A stretch of DNA of 64,000 nt, taken from contig NW_021167079.1 of NCBI RefSeq assembly GCF_003711515.1, forward strand, positions 3,627,185-3,691,184, written 5' to 3'. Below are positions 26,181 through 38,455 of this stretch, in pieces (position 1 is the first letter of the stretch; every line of letters starts with the position of its first letter). Made by a program: the position numbers and the translations under genes. The notes beneath the pieces are model-generated. The model ran no database searches. It had not been told where the DNA came from and saw nothing but the letters and a program-made list of their open reading frames with translations. The DNA comes from Sodiomyces alkalinus F11 (taxonomy: Eukaryota > Ascomycota > Sordariomycetes > Glomerellales > Plectosphaerellaceae).

Positions 26181-27540
26181 TATTCCTTATTATTACTTTC
26201 CCTGATTTCCTTTATTTTTAAAGCCTATACTTGCTAGGAGACTAGCGTGCAGTCTTAGGGCTAAGGGTAAATAAAGCTAAGTCTCTCATCCACTCAGAGT
26301 CGCGATATACGCTAGTATAAAGGGTGTAAACCTATAAATAATCTTCCTAACTACTACGCTAATCCGTTTCTTTTTTAAACTTTTACCTTTATTACCCTAA
26401 TTAGAAGTATTATAAACCTATCCGGACTTATTTCCCTAATTAGAAGACTTTTTCCTATATTTATCGTTTATTATATTTGTAAGTAAGCCTAACTACGTAG
26501 ACATTATAGAGATATACTACTATATACTCTCTTTTCCGTAATAAACACAGGTTTCTTTTATTATAATTTCGAATTCTTTACTTCTATTCCCCTAATCACC
26601 GTATAATTTATCGGACCTAAGCTAAATTACACCTGGTTTAATATAAGCTGCTTATTCTGCGGAAGAGAGTTATAATCGGGAATAACTAGTATAAGGACGG
26701 TTACTAAGGGTATAATATAATCGAGAAAACTGCCGTTAAAGGCTATATGCCGTAAATAATGAATCTCTTCTTTACTAACCCTAGTACTAGTAACTTATCA
26801 AGTTATTATGTTAATCTCAAAGGCCGATTTTTGAAGTATAAGAGCTATCCCCTTCTTACTACTTAAAGCCCCTTTTCCTAATCTCTATTACTAATCGCTC
26901 TCCCTATTACTAATATTATACCCTTATTCCCCTACCTATATCTATATATACTACCCTTAAACCTACTATACGTAAGTTCCTTATCCGGAAAGAACAGACT
27001 AACACTATACCTATTACTAGAAGAGTAAGTTCAAGATATTAAGTTAACGGCGTTAAGAGCCCCGCTAGAAAAACCCCTAAAACAGAAAAACGTAATATTA
27101 TAACGACGGCGATAATAATAATAAAAACCGGAAAATCCGGGGATTCCCTAGTTTTATTAGCCTAATTAAGCGACTACTAGCCGCTGCCTATGAATCTTAT
27201 TCTTCTTATAAGGGCTATATCGGTAGATAGGCCCGTGGAATCTACTTATATAGAGTAGAAAATGGATTATTATAGAGGGAAGAAAAAGAGAAGAAGATAA
27301 GCCACGAAGAAGACCTCCTTTTATATCTTTTTCCCCTAACCTTATTATCTATTCCCCTAATTAGACCTATTATAAAGTTCTCGCGAAAAGAGTAATACCC
27401 TAAGTACGAGGGAACGTCGCGTTATAGAAATCTCGTTTATCTATTAGAGTTATATTATTTAGATAATTAACTATCTAATTCCCTTCCCTATAAGCCACCT
27501 AGTAAACCACGTACTTATCCTTACTACCTATTCCCCTAAT
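26181..27540. other. Spacer within gypsy G1, no gene seen
   Basis: AT-rich, pyrimidine-biased sequence between pol and the antisense remnant. The string CCCTAATTAG or a close variant recurs at about 26,395, 26,434, 27,353 and 27,526. I see no convincing reading frame on either strand. Confidence 0.5.
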
Positions 27541-29050
27541 TATAAAGCATCCTATTAAGTAAATAACTTAGTTTCTGAGTTAGGGTCGCTTTTATAGTTA
27601 CCTTCCTTAGGCCTATACTTCTTAGAAACCCGACGCTAAACCTAGGCCCCCTTAGGAAGCGGAATAGTCTAGTAGATAACTATTTCCTCCCGGTTAGGTA
27701 CCTCCTTAGCCTTACGGATAATATTATAATACCTATCCACCTCCTTCCTATACTAAGCTAAGAGTACTAGGATAAGACTAAGTAAGCTATTATAAGCCTT
27801 AGAGGTTTTACCGCTATAGGCCTAGCATATCTAGCGAGTAAGCTTATAGCCTATAGCGGTTATATTAACTGGGAAAACGCCGGTCCGAGGGGAGTAAATC
27901 GGGTATCGTTTATTATTATAAAAAGACTACAGTAGTACTAAGGTATCCTTAAGAAGGGAATGATAGTGTTTAAAGCCGGGGTAATCACTATCGGGCTAGC
28001 TAATCTTATAATTAGCTTACTAAGAACTCCTTACGAAGGCCCTTATCTCGGAACGTGTAAGTAGACTTATAGAATAGGTAGTTAGCGTAGTCGGGGAAGC
28101 GTGGATTCTACGGTAGGGAGATATACTTATAGAATAGGTATATAATCTTATTATTAACCCGATCCGATATAGCTATTTAGCGTTCTTCGTAGTACTAGTA
28201 GGGCACTTTATTAACTATGCTATATACCTACACGATAAATACCCTGGCAGCGTAAGGCCTTATTACGATCTTTATAATATACTCTTTTTAGGGACCCGCG
28301 AGGTCCTTAGCTATAAAGATATAACGGCGGAATAAGGGCGTTTTAAAGAAGTTACGTATCTCCCTAAATAAAGCCTATTCTATATCCCAGTTAGTAATAT
28401 TTAATAGGATATCCTAAAACCGGTTCGTAAGGATAAGCCGGGTATCTAAATTAATAACCGAAGATAGAAGGTCGAGCTTAATATACGAAACGCCGCCCTT
28501 ACTAGCCACCTTAAATTAACCGATATAAGTATTAACCTTAGTATCGAAGTTAGCACGCTCTAATTAGGGTAACTATAAGAAATAAAGAAGGAAAACTTAT
28601 AGTTATATCTATAGGCGTTACCTAAACGTTATACTTACTAGGAGTGCCTTTTATTAGACGCGTCTTAAACTAAAACCACGGAATGGGCTTAACGGACTCC
28701 TATCTACTAACGGCCTTCTTACGTTTATACGGTTCCGCTTTATGTAATACCCTGATTATATACTTAGAAGCTATAGTATACGTTTAAAAAGTTAGGAAGT
28801 TATTATAGTAATAGTGTTATTAGTAAAGATAACTATAGAAGTAGTGATATTACTTAAAAGAAGAGGGACGAAGAGCCGGGGATCCTACGTCTTTTATATT
28901 TAAGAGACTAATAAGTAGAGACGTTAACTAAGCGGCTTATAGCTTCTATAAGTTAAGGGAGGCGTCTTTAATAAAGTAATCACGACTATTCGACCTACCT
29001 TTATAGCTATTTATAGCTACCTCCTTTTATTTTCCTTTATTATAGAATCA
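27541..29050 (-). pseudogene. Antisense coding remnant inside gypsy G1, unknown function
   Basis: On the minus strand there is a frame running from about 28,100 to 27,545 that is broken only by RIP-type stops. It includes 'NTIIPFLRIP', 'NDTRFTPPRTGVFPVNITAIGYKLT', 'KTSKAYNSLLSLILVLL' and 'YRKEVDRYYNIIRKAKEVPNREEIVIY' (quoted as fragments). Coding-like sequence continues toward 29,050 in less clear frames. I do not recognise the family. It may be an additional gene of the element, since it lies between pol and the second extra ORF, or an older unrelated insertion. Confidence 0.45.
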
Positions 29051-29479
29051 CGACTCCGCCTACTACCTAATAATAAATGATAAGCCTTATCCGATATTTA
29101 CTAGCTAATTATAGTAAGCGCTTCTAACGTCGATTTCCTAATTTAGCACCTTCTTTCCGATTTATAAAGGCTATTTTTATCACGACTTAGGAAATAACCT
29201 CTTTTAACGACTAAAAGACCGTTTAAGCTATAGTTATAAGTTAAGGACTCCTGCTTAAAGGGAAAAGCCTTTAGAAGAGGTCCTTAGAGGATAAATAGAA
29301 CCCTCCTCGGCCTTAATCCTAATCTCCCCCCTTTGATATTTCCTTATAGACTTAGGCTTACCTATTCTTCCCTATTATATTTTACCCCTTTTCCGCTATT
29401 TTAATCTCCCTGTTTCCCCCCCCGAATATCCCTTCTTCCCTTTTTCTCTCTTTCTTTTCGTAAGAAATTATTACTAAAG

Positions 29480-31560
29480 ACCCTAATTAGGGTAACGTAA
29501 GTAACCGTAGGCGCTAGATCCTGCGATTATTAACGCTATAGCCGTTAATAACTCTATGGACTACTAGGCCACCGCTCCTAAGGGCTTAGACCTAAGTAAG
29601 GGTATTTAGCCTAAGAGACGGACCGCTATTAAGCCGAGTACTAAGCCCTATAAGGAGTATAATCCTAAGAAAAGCAGGTAGGCGTTCCTAATAAGTAGTT
29701 TACCGTACCGCCTCTTTAAGGCCGTAGATAATAATACCCCTTATACTAGGTTTAGAGCTATCTTAAAGAATAGCTAGTAAATAGTTTAGAGCCTTCTAGA
29801 TAAGAATAAGAGCGACGGACTAGACGTAGAGACTATAGGGCTAGCCGTATTATAGTCCCCTCTAATAATCTCGTATAGCGAGTAGTATCTTAAAGTCCGT
29901 TCTATCTTAATATTTGCGTACCGTTTACGTAATAATATTAAAGACGATAAGTAGTAGGAGAAAGATATTATAGAAGAAGTGGTAAGTACGGTGATTAGCC
30001 GTGGGTAAGGGGACTTAAGGCCTGCTATATTCCTTAATAAGATTCTGTGCTAAGGAGTAAATAGTAAAGGAAAAGCTAAATTTATAACCCTCGAGGATAA
30101 GGTATAATATCGTGCTAGGATTAGCCGCTTTATCCCTATAATATGCTATATTAACGGTAACTATTTTATTAGCCTATTATCGACTAAAAGACCTAGATTA
30201 TATACGGGTATAATAGTATATAGTCGGACGGTAAAGGTAAGCGCCGCCTGCTTGAAGTCGCTTATCTTATAATACCGTGGTTAGTGTTTATCGGTGCCTA
30301 TAAGGAAGCTATTTATTGTATAGCTAAGAAGTTCTATATTATACCTAGTCCGATATAGTAAGACGGTTATTGATACGGCCCTTTTATTATAGAATAGATT
30401 AGGATATTAGCCTAAGAGGGATACCTATTTCCCTAAAGCTCTAAGATTTATAAGTTCTCCTAAGGCCGCTATTACGGGAATAACGTAGGGGAGTATACTC
30501 GGTATATTAAGAAGGGCTAGGTAATCTATATTAGTAAACTCTTCGGCTTCGGTCACTATACAGAATTAGCTATAAAGCTCGCGACGCCGCCTCCTAAGGC
30601 CCTTAAGACGACTAGATTCTAGCCTATTAATAAGACTAAGAAGTGGATACCAGTTAACCCGCTTAAGGGTCCGAAGACTCCTAAGACGCCTAAAGTCGAG
30701 AAGGAGTCTATTAACCTTATTAATTCCCCTGATCCCGAGATTATAGACTTTACTAATACGTTAGGCTAGAGTTTCTAGGACCCCCTAGTATTATACGATA
30801 GTAGTAGTAACGTTAACGACGTATGTCTCGGTAGCCTTAAGCTCTAGACGCTAAAGGGTAAGAAAGCCGTGAAGTAGACGCCTCTAGCCGTTAAGAAAAC
30901 GCCGCCCCCGAAAATACCTAAGACGCCTAAGACTCCTAAGACGGTACCTAAGCCCGCTATCGTCTTAAAGAAAAGGAGCTACGATATCTAAGATAAATAG
31001 GAAGAGGAGGCAAAGTATTAGGCTAAGGGTATAAAGATATCTTATTACTTACTTTACTATAGACTCGTAGATATACGGCCTTTAGCTAAGCGTGTTAGTC
31101 CTATTAGGCTAAGCCTATACACTAAAGTAGAATAGGTTAAGTCCTTTAATAACCTATACCGAGTAGGCCTCCGTAACGTAATAGCTAATAGCGCGCTATA
31201 TCTACCGGTACCTCGAGTAGTACCTTAGGAAGGGTGGCTTTATTATAACGCGGAGATTAAATAGGAGGTAGATAAAGCTACCGCTAATTAAGAGGCTAGG
31301 AAGGCTAATAAGCCTAACTATATAGTCGGAGGAAGAACCTTATGAAAGCGTAAATAGAGGTATATATAAAGGATTAGATAAGAGACGTCTTAAGGAATTA
31401 GCTAATAAAGATAGTAAGAGAACGGTATATACGGAGGAACTAGAACTAAGAGGATCCTTAACTTAGTATATATAGAGAACGGGGTGATTAGAGGAATAAG
31501 GGTATACGATAGCTTTTTACTTCGACTACTTACTTATATCTGCTTATTTTTAGGAGTTAT
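29480..31560 (+). pseudogene. Extra sense ORF of gypsy G1 between pol and 3' LTR, copy 1
   Basis: A long plus-strand coding remnant of roughly 600-650 codons, interrupted by stops that are almost all at expected Trp/Gln codons. The N-terminal half is folded-domain-like ('SLPYRLFKAVDNNTPYTRFRAILKNS' region at about 29,700-29,780; 'SPLIISYSE' at about 29,860). The middle has 'YGPFIIE' and 'GYLFP' near 30,370-30,430. The C-terminal third is basic and proline-rich, with KTPKTPK-type repeats at about 30,675-30,700 and 30,905-30,945. I recognise no gag, pol, envelope or host domain. It ends just before the LTR at 31,601. A second copy lies at 35,965-38,060. Function unknown. Confidence 0.6.
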
Positions 31561-31600
31561 CTACGCTATAAGGGCGTAAACGAGATAACTAGGGCCGTAT

Positions 31601-31961
31601 TATAACCGCGTAGATACGGCGTTAGTATAGTATCGGCAGCCGGTTATATAACCTCCTTTTTCGAGGCTACTAGATCTATATCCTATATATATATTAAGGG
31701 ACACACGAAGGATATCCCCGGCGAGAGACTACTAATTTAATTATTATCCTCTTTTAGGATTACTTATTTAACAATCGAGGTATCTTTCCAGTTTAACTTA
31801 CGTTGCCCTGATTAGAATAGTAACTACCGATCAACTTCTTCGCTAAAGGTTATAGCGGTACTGGTTATGTTTTGGTTATGCATCGTGGTTTTGCTGGACT
31901 GACCTCTTTATCTGATCTTTGTCTTGACGATCTGGTGCCACTACGTCTGTATCCAGTTATA
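31601..31961 (+). repeat. Gypsy G1 LTR, copy 2 (3' LTR)
   Basis: 361 bp, starting TATAACCGCG (TG changed to TA by RIP) and ending CCAGTTATA. It is homologous throughout to 14,017-14,374 and 38,098-38,455. The last 110 bp keep many CA/TG sites that are TA in the other two copies, so RIP has been uneven within this LTR. Confidence 0.8.
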
Positions 31962-32930
31962 ATAGGCTAGCGGATATTCTATAGACGTATATCTTTAGTA
32001 AGTACGGTCTACCTAATAGTATTATCTCCGACTAAGGATTACTATTTATAAGCCGGTTTTAAAAGATACTTTATATATACCTTAGGGTAGATAGACGGCT
32101 ATTAACGGCCTAGCACCTATAAACGGACGGTTAAACAGAACGCTAAAACCAGAGTCTTAAGCACTACCTATATACGTTTTATATATTTAAGCAGAATAAC
32201 TAGGTGGATAAGCTCCTACTCGCCTAGTTTATTTATAATACCTCCTAACACTTAACCACGAATAATACGCCGGCTGTCTTACTTATAGGCTATAATCTAC
32301 GCGGGCTATATAAGTTATAATCTTAGCTAAAAGGGGAGTCTAAGTTAGCTATTATAGAATACCGAGTTCGATACTTATTAGCTAACCGAGAAGTAATAAA
32401 CGCTATAATTCGGAAGGTATAGGCTATATACGAGCGTTATTATAATAACGGCCGTGTTTAGAAACGCTTTAATAAGGATAAGTATATACTACTCTCCGCT
32501 AAAAATATTTATTAGCGGCGGCCTAACCGTAAACTATCTAATAAGTTCTTAGGACCTTACTATATCGTTAAGATTATTAGCTAGCACGGCCTACTGTATA
32601 AACTGGATTTACTACTAAAATTAAAGATCCACGATATATTTTTAGTTTCTCTATTAGAACCCTAATAGTCCCGTGATAGTAAATCGCTGGTTCCTAAGGA
32701 CGTGGATATTAAACTATAAGAGTTAGATAAGTACGAGGTCGAAGATATCCTCGCCTACCATTATAATAGTAATCGCTAATAGTATCTTATTAAGTAGGCG
32801 GACTACGGCTATAAGGAAAATATATAGAAACCGAAGAGGAATTTACCGAACGATCTTCTTAATCGCTATTACTATAGAATATATAACTAGTTAGCGATTA
32901 GGAATTGGCCGACTTATAATTAATTTCCGT
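31962..32930 (+). pseudogene. Chromodomain gypsy integrase core, C-terminus and chromodomain
   Basis: Immediately after the G1 LTR the plus strand reads as a chromovirus integrase. There is an 'SD.GLLFISRF' type block at about 32,025, 'TDG.TERQN' at about 32,125, 'KFLGPYYIVKIIS.HGLLYKL' near 32,545 and a chromodomain 'YEVEDILAYHYNSNR...IK.ADYGYKEN' at about 32,735-32,820. It is the same family as 1-400. The 5' part is missing, cut by the G1 LTR, so G1 lies against or within this older element. RIP stops throughout. Confidence 0.8.
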
Positions 32931-33049
32931 ATAAAAATGTTATTTATTCTATTACCTAATAGGCCTCTCCTTACTATTATCCCTAACAAGTAAAAAAAAG
33001 AAGAAAACCAGAAGTAAAAATAGGAAGAAAAAAGGTTATATAAAAGGGG

Positions 33050-34226
33050 GGACTAAAGCGGCTAACCCCGAATTAACTACGTCTAAACCGTATACCTCTA
33101 AGCCGGTATATTAGCTAAGAGGTTATTTAATTTAACTCCCGTATTTAACCCGCTACCTTAGTTACTAGTCCCCGTCTTATTACTACTACTACCGGCCTAG
33201 TTAATAATAAGCGCCGGCTTATTAACTAAATTCTTATTACTTTAAACTAACTCTCGTAATAAACTATTAGTTATACGACTTTTAATAACTTATTACTCTA
33301 TCGCTACTATAAGCCGGCCCAGGATATTATTACGCTCCTTATAAGCTTTCAGTTACGACTCGGCCTTAACCTTACGTTACCGGCGGACTAACCGCTTAGC
33401 CTTAGGAATTTAATTACGCGCCTCGCTTTAATCGGATATAAGAGCTCCTAGTTAAGCCCGAGCCTTTATAAGTAACCGCCGTTTACTAGTCGTGAAATTA
33501 CGATTCTCTTCGAATACCCTTATAATATTACTCTGTATTAATTAAGCTAGTTTACGGGTATTAATAAGTAACTATAACTCGTTAGTCGGCCGCGGAGCGG
33601 TCGTAATGGGGAAGAGGTATAGGACATACCTTATTATAAGGCTTACTTCCTTATATTTAGTAGTAGTTATATTTAGCAGACCGTTCTATAAATATAATCA
33701 TATTAGCTATCGGCCGCTAAGGAACTAATAGGGGGTTAACCTACTTTCGGCAAAACGATATAACCGGAAGACGACGGGTATAGCGGTAAAGCTAGTCTTA
33801 GTATACTAGTACCGAGCGTAACGATTATAAGACTCACGTAGAGGGCTATTATAGCTAGTATCCTTTACGTCGCCACGGATAATAGGCCAGGGGGTAGTAG
33901 GTATCGAAATACTAGGCGTCGCCGGAGTAGTGGAAGGGGCGGTTAGGGGCGCGATTAAAGGGGCTATAGGCGGAGTAGGCGTTTTAGGGGCGTTATTAAT
34001 AGAGGTGGTGGAATTATTATTAGTCCCCGAGGAACCGGCCGGCGATAAAATCACACTACTACTACTACCGCTAATAATAGCATTACCGCCGGTAATCTTC
34101 GCGTGCTTAGGGGCCCTCTTAGTAGCACCCCTAACCTTTCGCTTACCACCCACGGCGGGGGTATTACCACTAGCGCTAATAGCGGCGGTATTCTTAAGAG
34201 CCGTTTTAGGAGGTATATTAACGAAT
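33050..34226 (-). pseudogene. Unclassified antisense coding remnant (Ser/Pro/Thr-rich N-part, basic C-part)
   Basis: The minus strand has an open stretch of 115 codons (34,153-33,806) and remains frame-coherent to about 33,300 apart from RIP-like stops. It starts with a basic segment (GGKRKVRGATKRAPKHAK), then a Ser/Thr/Pro linker, then 'YNSPLRESYNRYARY', and a charged, probably helical C-terminal part rich in Arg, Lys and Glu. GC content is higher than its surroundings. It resembles a transposon accessory or DNA-binding protein by composition only; I cannot assign a family. The overlapping plus-strand frame at 33,930-34,229 is its shadow. Confidence 0.4.
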
Positions 34227-34229
34227 TAA

Positions 34230-35100
34230 CGGCGAGCTATTAAATTATTAGTCTCCCAATAAAGATAAGAGTATAGAGAAGGTAAAAGAGGCCTTATAGG
34301 AGGAATTATATTATTATAGAAAGAGAATTAGTTAATTAAGGGTATCCCTAACGGCTATTAGCTAATATCTAACTATTAATAACGGATATAACGCCGAGTT
34401 TATAACTAAGGAACGTAAGGACGCTAATCTTTATCGACGCTTAAAGCGACGGAAGGTTAATAGCGTTATAGCCGGGATTTAACTCACCTGCTATAACCTA
34501 AAAACTAAGGTTATTATAATAGCTAGAGAAGAATAGAAAGAGGATCGTAAGCTTTTAGAAGGTATAGAATAATATCTACGGCCTATAGGGCCGCCGTGCC
34601 TTCTATTTTATCATATTAAGTAATAGGTAAAAGCACTTACCTCCCCGAGTTACTATATTTATAGAATAAAGGGGGCTAAGGTATTAGCCACCTATAGTAT
34701 AGTTACTAAAAGGCTATTATCTATAGACTATCTAACTAATAAAGCCCTATAACTCTTTAAGATATAAATAATACTCTTAGTTAAGAGGATGAATTAATAA
34801 AGGATTTTAAACTAGATACCTTTAAGGTGCTTTATAACGGGATAACTACTAACCCATGATAGGTTCTTATCTCTAAGGGAATACGATTATTTGTAAATAA
34901 ATCACTCATTAACTGAATACTATATAGCCTACGATAGTTACGAAATTACCCCTTTATTTAATAGCCGCGTAAGGATAGGCGCTTCACGGAGGGATATTAT
35001 ATCACGGATATACTAAGTAAAGGACGATAAGATATACTTAGCTTATCGGGTTAATAATAGTAGATATATCACGGACTAACCGGTGATTAATACGGTACTA
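34230..35100. other. Degenerate repeat DNA
   Basis: A weak plus-strand coding-like segment occurs at about 34,260-34,580 (charged, with 'KERKDANLYRRLKRRKV'). It lies head to head with the antisense remnant on its left. I cannot identify it. The remainder is AT-rich, with no feature recognised. Confidence 0.4.
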
Positions 35101-35109
35101 TCTTAATAG

Positions 35110-35495
35110 TATAGCTAAGGGATAATATCCACGAGACTTATATCCACGATCTAGAAAGGCCTATCTAATAGCAGGTATACCTAGAATTAATAGGTTATCG
35201 CTATAGTCTCGCTATTATATAGCTAAGGGATAGTATCCACGAGACTTATATCCACGACCTTAAAGGGCCTGCCTACTAGTAGCAGATATACTAGGAATTA
35301 ATAGGTTATCGCCTTAGTATCGCTATTATATAGCTAAGGAATAGTATCCACGCGACTTATATCCACGATCTAGAAGGGCCTATCTAGTAGTTGGCATACC
35401 TAGAATTAATAGGTCGTCGTTATAGTATCGCTATTATATAGCTAAGGGATAGTATCTATCAGGGCTATCACCACGATCTAGAAGGGCCGAGGCTA
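35110..35495. repeat. Tandem repeat, ~108-111 bp unit, about 3.5 copies
   Basis: Units start with TATAGCTAAGG at 35,110, 35,218, 35,329 and 35,437, giving periods of 108, 111 and 108 bp. Each contains TATCCACGA-type and TAGAATTAATAGG-type blocks; the last unit is partial and diverges. It lies upstream of the second copy of the gypsy extra ORF. Confidence 0.85.
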
Positions 35496-35799
35496 TATCT
35501 ATATTCCTAGATATCAGGCTATAGGAAGTTAGAGGTAGGACTACTAGGAGTTAATAGGAGGATAAAGATTAAGATATCAGGTATAATAGTCTTATATTAA
35601 GGGAGTTAGGCGGGGATAGACAGGAGGATTCCAGTTAGACCCCGGATAGCTATAAAAGGAGCGCTTTAGGGACCTCTTTCTAGAGGCGGGTAACGAATAA
35701 TCTAAGTATTATAAGACCCCTTACCGATAGACGAACCACTATTCACTTAGGACGTGTCGGTTAATCACTATTATACTACTCTATACGAAGACACCTTTA

Positions 35800-38097
35800 A
35801 CACCTTAATCCTAATCTTCCCTTTCGATATATCCTTATAGACTCCGGCTTACCTATCTTTTCTCTATTATATCTACCCCTTTTTCATTATTTTAACCTCT
35901 CTATCTCCCTAACGCCCCTCCCTTCCCCTTTTTTTTTCTCTTTTTTTTTATAAGGAACTATTACTAAAGACCCTAATCAGGGCAATATAAGCAACCATAG
36001 ACGCCAGAACCCGTAAGCATCGACACTATAGCCGCTAATAACTTAGTAGACTATTAGGTCACCACCCCTAAGGGCTTAGACCTAAATAAGGGCGTTTAAC
36101 CTAAGGGATAAACCGCTATTAAACTAAGCACTAGGCCTTATAAGGAATATAACCCTAAAAAGAGTAGATAGGTATTCCTAGTAAGCGGTTTACTATACCG
36201 CCTTTTTAAGGCTATAAATAACGAAACCTCTTATACTAGGTTTAGAGCTATCTTAAAGGACAGCTGGTAGATAGTTTAAGGACTCCTGGATAAGAATAAG
36301 AATAACGGGTTAGACGTAGAGGCCGTAGGGCTCGCCGTGTTATAATCGCCTCTAATAATCTTATATAGCGAAGGATATCTTAAGGTCCGTTCTATCTTAA
36401 TATCGGCCTACCGACTACGTAAAGATATTAAGGCCGATAGGTAGTAAGAGAAAAGTATTATAAAAGAAGTAATAAATGCGGTGGTTAGCCGTAGGTAAAC
36501 GGATTTAAGGCCTACGGTGTTCCTTAATAAGATTCCGTGCTAGGGAATAGATACTAAAGGTAAGGCGGAGTTTATAACTCTCTCCGATAAGGCGCGGTAG
36601 CGTGCTAAAATTAGCCGCTTTATCCCTATAATTTACTATATCGACGGTAACTATTTTATTAGCCTAATTATCGATTAGGAGACTTATATTATATATAGGT
36701 ATAATAGTATATAGTCTAATAATAAAGGAGAATAACGCCTCCTCGAAGTCGCCCGCTTTATAATACTATAGATAATTTCTATCGGAGCTTTTAAGGAAGC
36801 CGTTCATAGTATAGCTAGGAAGTTCTATATTATCCCTAGCCCTCTATAGGTAAACGGTTACTTATATAGTCCTTTTATTATAGAATAGATTAAAGCTTTA
36901 GTCTAAAAGGGATACTTATTCCCTTAAAGCTCTAAGATTTATACATTTATTTAAGGCCGCTATTACAGGAATAATATAAGGGAATATATTCGGTATATTA
37001 AAAAAGGCTAGGTGATTTATATTAGTGAACTTTTCGGCTTTAATTATTATATAGAACTAGCTCTTAAGCCCGCGACGCCGCCTCCTAAGACCCCTAAGAT
37101 AATTAGATTCTAGCCTATTAATAAGACTAAGACGTGGATACCAGTTAACCCGCCTAAGGGTCCTAAGACTCTTAAGACGCCTAAACTTAAGGAAGAGTCT
37201 ATTAACCTTATTAGTTCCCTTAATCCCGAGATTATAGACTTTACTAACACGTTAGGCCAGAGTTTCTAGGACCCCTTAGTGTTATCCGATAGTAGTAGTA
37301 ACGTTAACGATATAGGTCTTAGTAGTCTTAAGCTCTAGACGCCTAAGGGTAAGAAAGCCGTGAAGTAGACGCCGCCGGCTATTAAGAAAACGCTGCCCCC
37401 GAAGATACCGAAGATACCTAAGACTCTAAAGACTCTAAAGGCGCCTAAGCCCTCTACCGCTTTAAAGAAGAGGAGTTACGATATCTAAGATAAATAGGAA
37501 AAGGAGGCGAAGTACTAGGCTAAGGGCACTAAGATATCTTATTACCTGCTTTACTATAGACTCGTAGATATACGGCCTTTAGCTAAGCGCGTTAGTCCTA
37601 TCAGGCTAAGCCTATACACTAAGGAAGAATAAGTTAAGTCCTTTAATAACCTTTACCGAGTAGGCCTCCGAGATATAATAGCTCATAGCGCGCTATATCT
37701 ACCGCTACCTTAGATAGTACCATAGGAAGGATAGCTTCGTTATAACACGGGAATTAAATAGGAGGTAGATAAAGCTACCGCTAATTAAAAGGCTAGGAAG
37801 GCTAATAAGCCTAACTATATAGTAGGAGGAAGAACTTAACGAAAGCGTAAGTAAGAGTATATATAAAGGATTAGATAAGCGACGTCTTAAGGATATAGTT
37901 AGTAAGGATAGTAAGGGAACGATAATTACGGAGGAACTAGAGCTAAGAGGATCCCTAACTTAGTATACGTAGAGGCCGGGGTAATTAAAGGAATAAGAGT
38001 AAACGATAGCTTTTTACTTAGTTTATTTGCTTATATCTGCTTATTTTCGGGAGTTATCTACGCTATAAGGGCGTAATCGAGATAATTAGCGCCGTAT
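35800..38097 (+). pseudogene. Extra sense ORF of gypsy G1, copy 2, with its leader
   Basis: Colinear with 29,310-31,600. The shared pyrimidine-rich leader is at about 35,800-35,960, and the reading frame runs from about 35,990 to 38,060. The same 'RTAIK'-like start, 'PYTRFRAILK' segment, KTPK-type repeats (about 37,140-37,190 and 37,400-37,450) and C-terminal blocks are present. RIP stops fall partly at different sites from copy 1, so the two together reveal most of the original sequence. Pol is absent upstream: this copy is 5'-truncated or a deletion derivative. Confidence 0.6.
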
Positions 38098-38455
38098 TAT
38101 AACCGCGCAGATACGGCGTTAACGTGGTTTCGGCAGACGGTTATATAACCCCCTTTTTAAGGCTACGGGATCCACCTTCTATATATATATTAAGGATAGG
38201 CTCCGGATATCCCTATTAAGAGACTATAATTCAATTATTATCCTCTTTTATAATTACTTATTCTACGTTTAAGGTATCTTTCCACTTTAACTTACGTTAC
38301 CCTAATCAGAATAGTGACTACCGATCTACTTCTTCGCTAAAGGTTATAGCGGTGTTAGGTATATGTTGGTTATATATCGTGGTTTTACTAGACTAACCTC
38401 TTTATCTAATCTTTGTCTTAACGATCTGGTGTCACTACGTCTTTATCCAGTTATA
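38098..38455 (+). repeat. Gypsy G1 LTR, copy 3
   Basis: 358 bp, TATAACCGCG to CCAGTTATA, directly following extra-ORF copy 2. The right flank is copia sequence in antisense, so this LTR marks another element-to-element junction. Confidence 0.8.

Larger units (their letters stand above)
14017..31961 (+). mobile_element. Long Ty3/gypsy element G1 with extra coding regions after pol (LINE-interrupted)
   Basis: An LTR at each end (14,017-14,374 and 31,601-31,961) encloses, in order, gag, protease, RT, RNase H, integrase, an antisense coding remnant (27.5-29.05 kb) and a long sense coding remnant (29.5-31.5 kb). A LINE splits gag at 17,187-19,750. Without the LINE and the duplicated 1,094 bp, the element would be about 14.3 kb. 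The two outer flanks do not share an obvious 5-bp duplication, so the two ends could come from different copies joined by recombination. All coding parts are RIPed. Confidence 0.6.

Noticed and set aside
33930..34229. 99-codon plus-strand frame rich in Leu/Val/Ala
   Set aside because: Exact shadow of the Ser/Pro/Thr-rich antisense remnant; its hydrophobic look follows from the complementary codons.
35110..35495. CRISPR-like array
   Set aside because: Units of 108-111 bp repeat throughout with no unique spacers, and the organism is a fungus.
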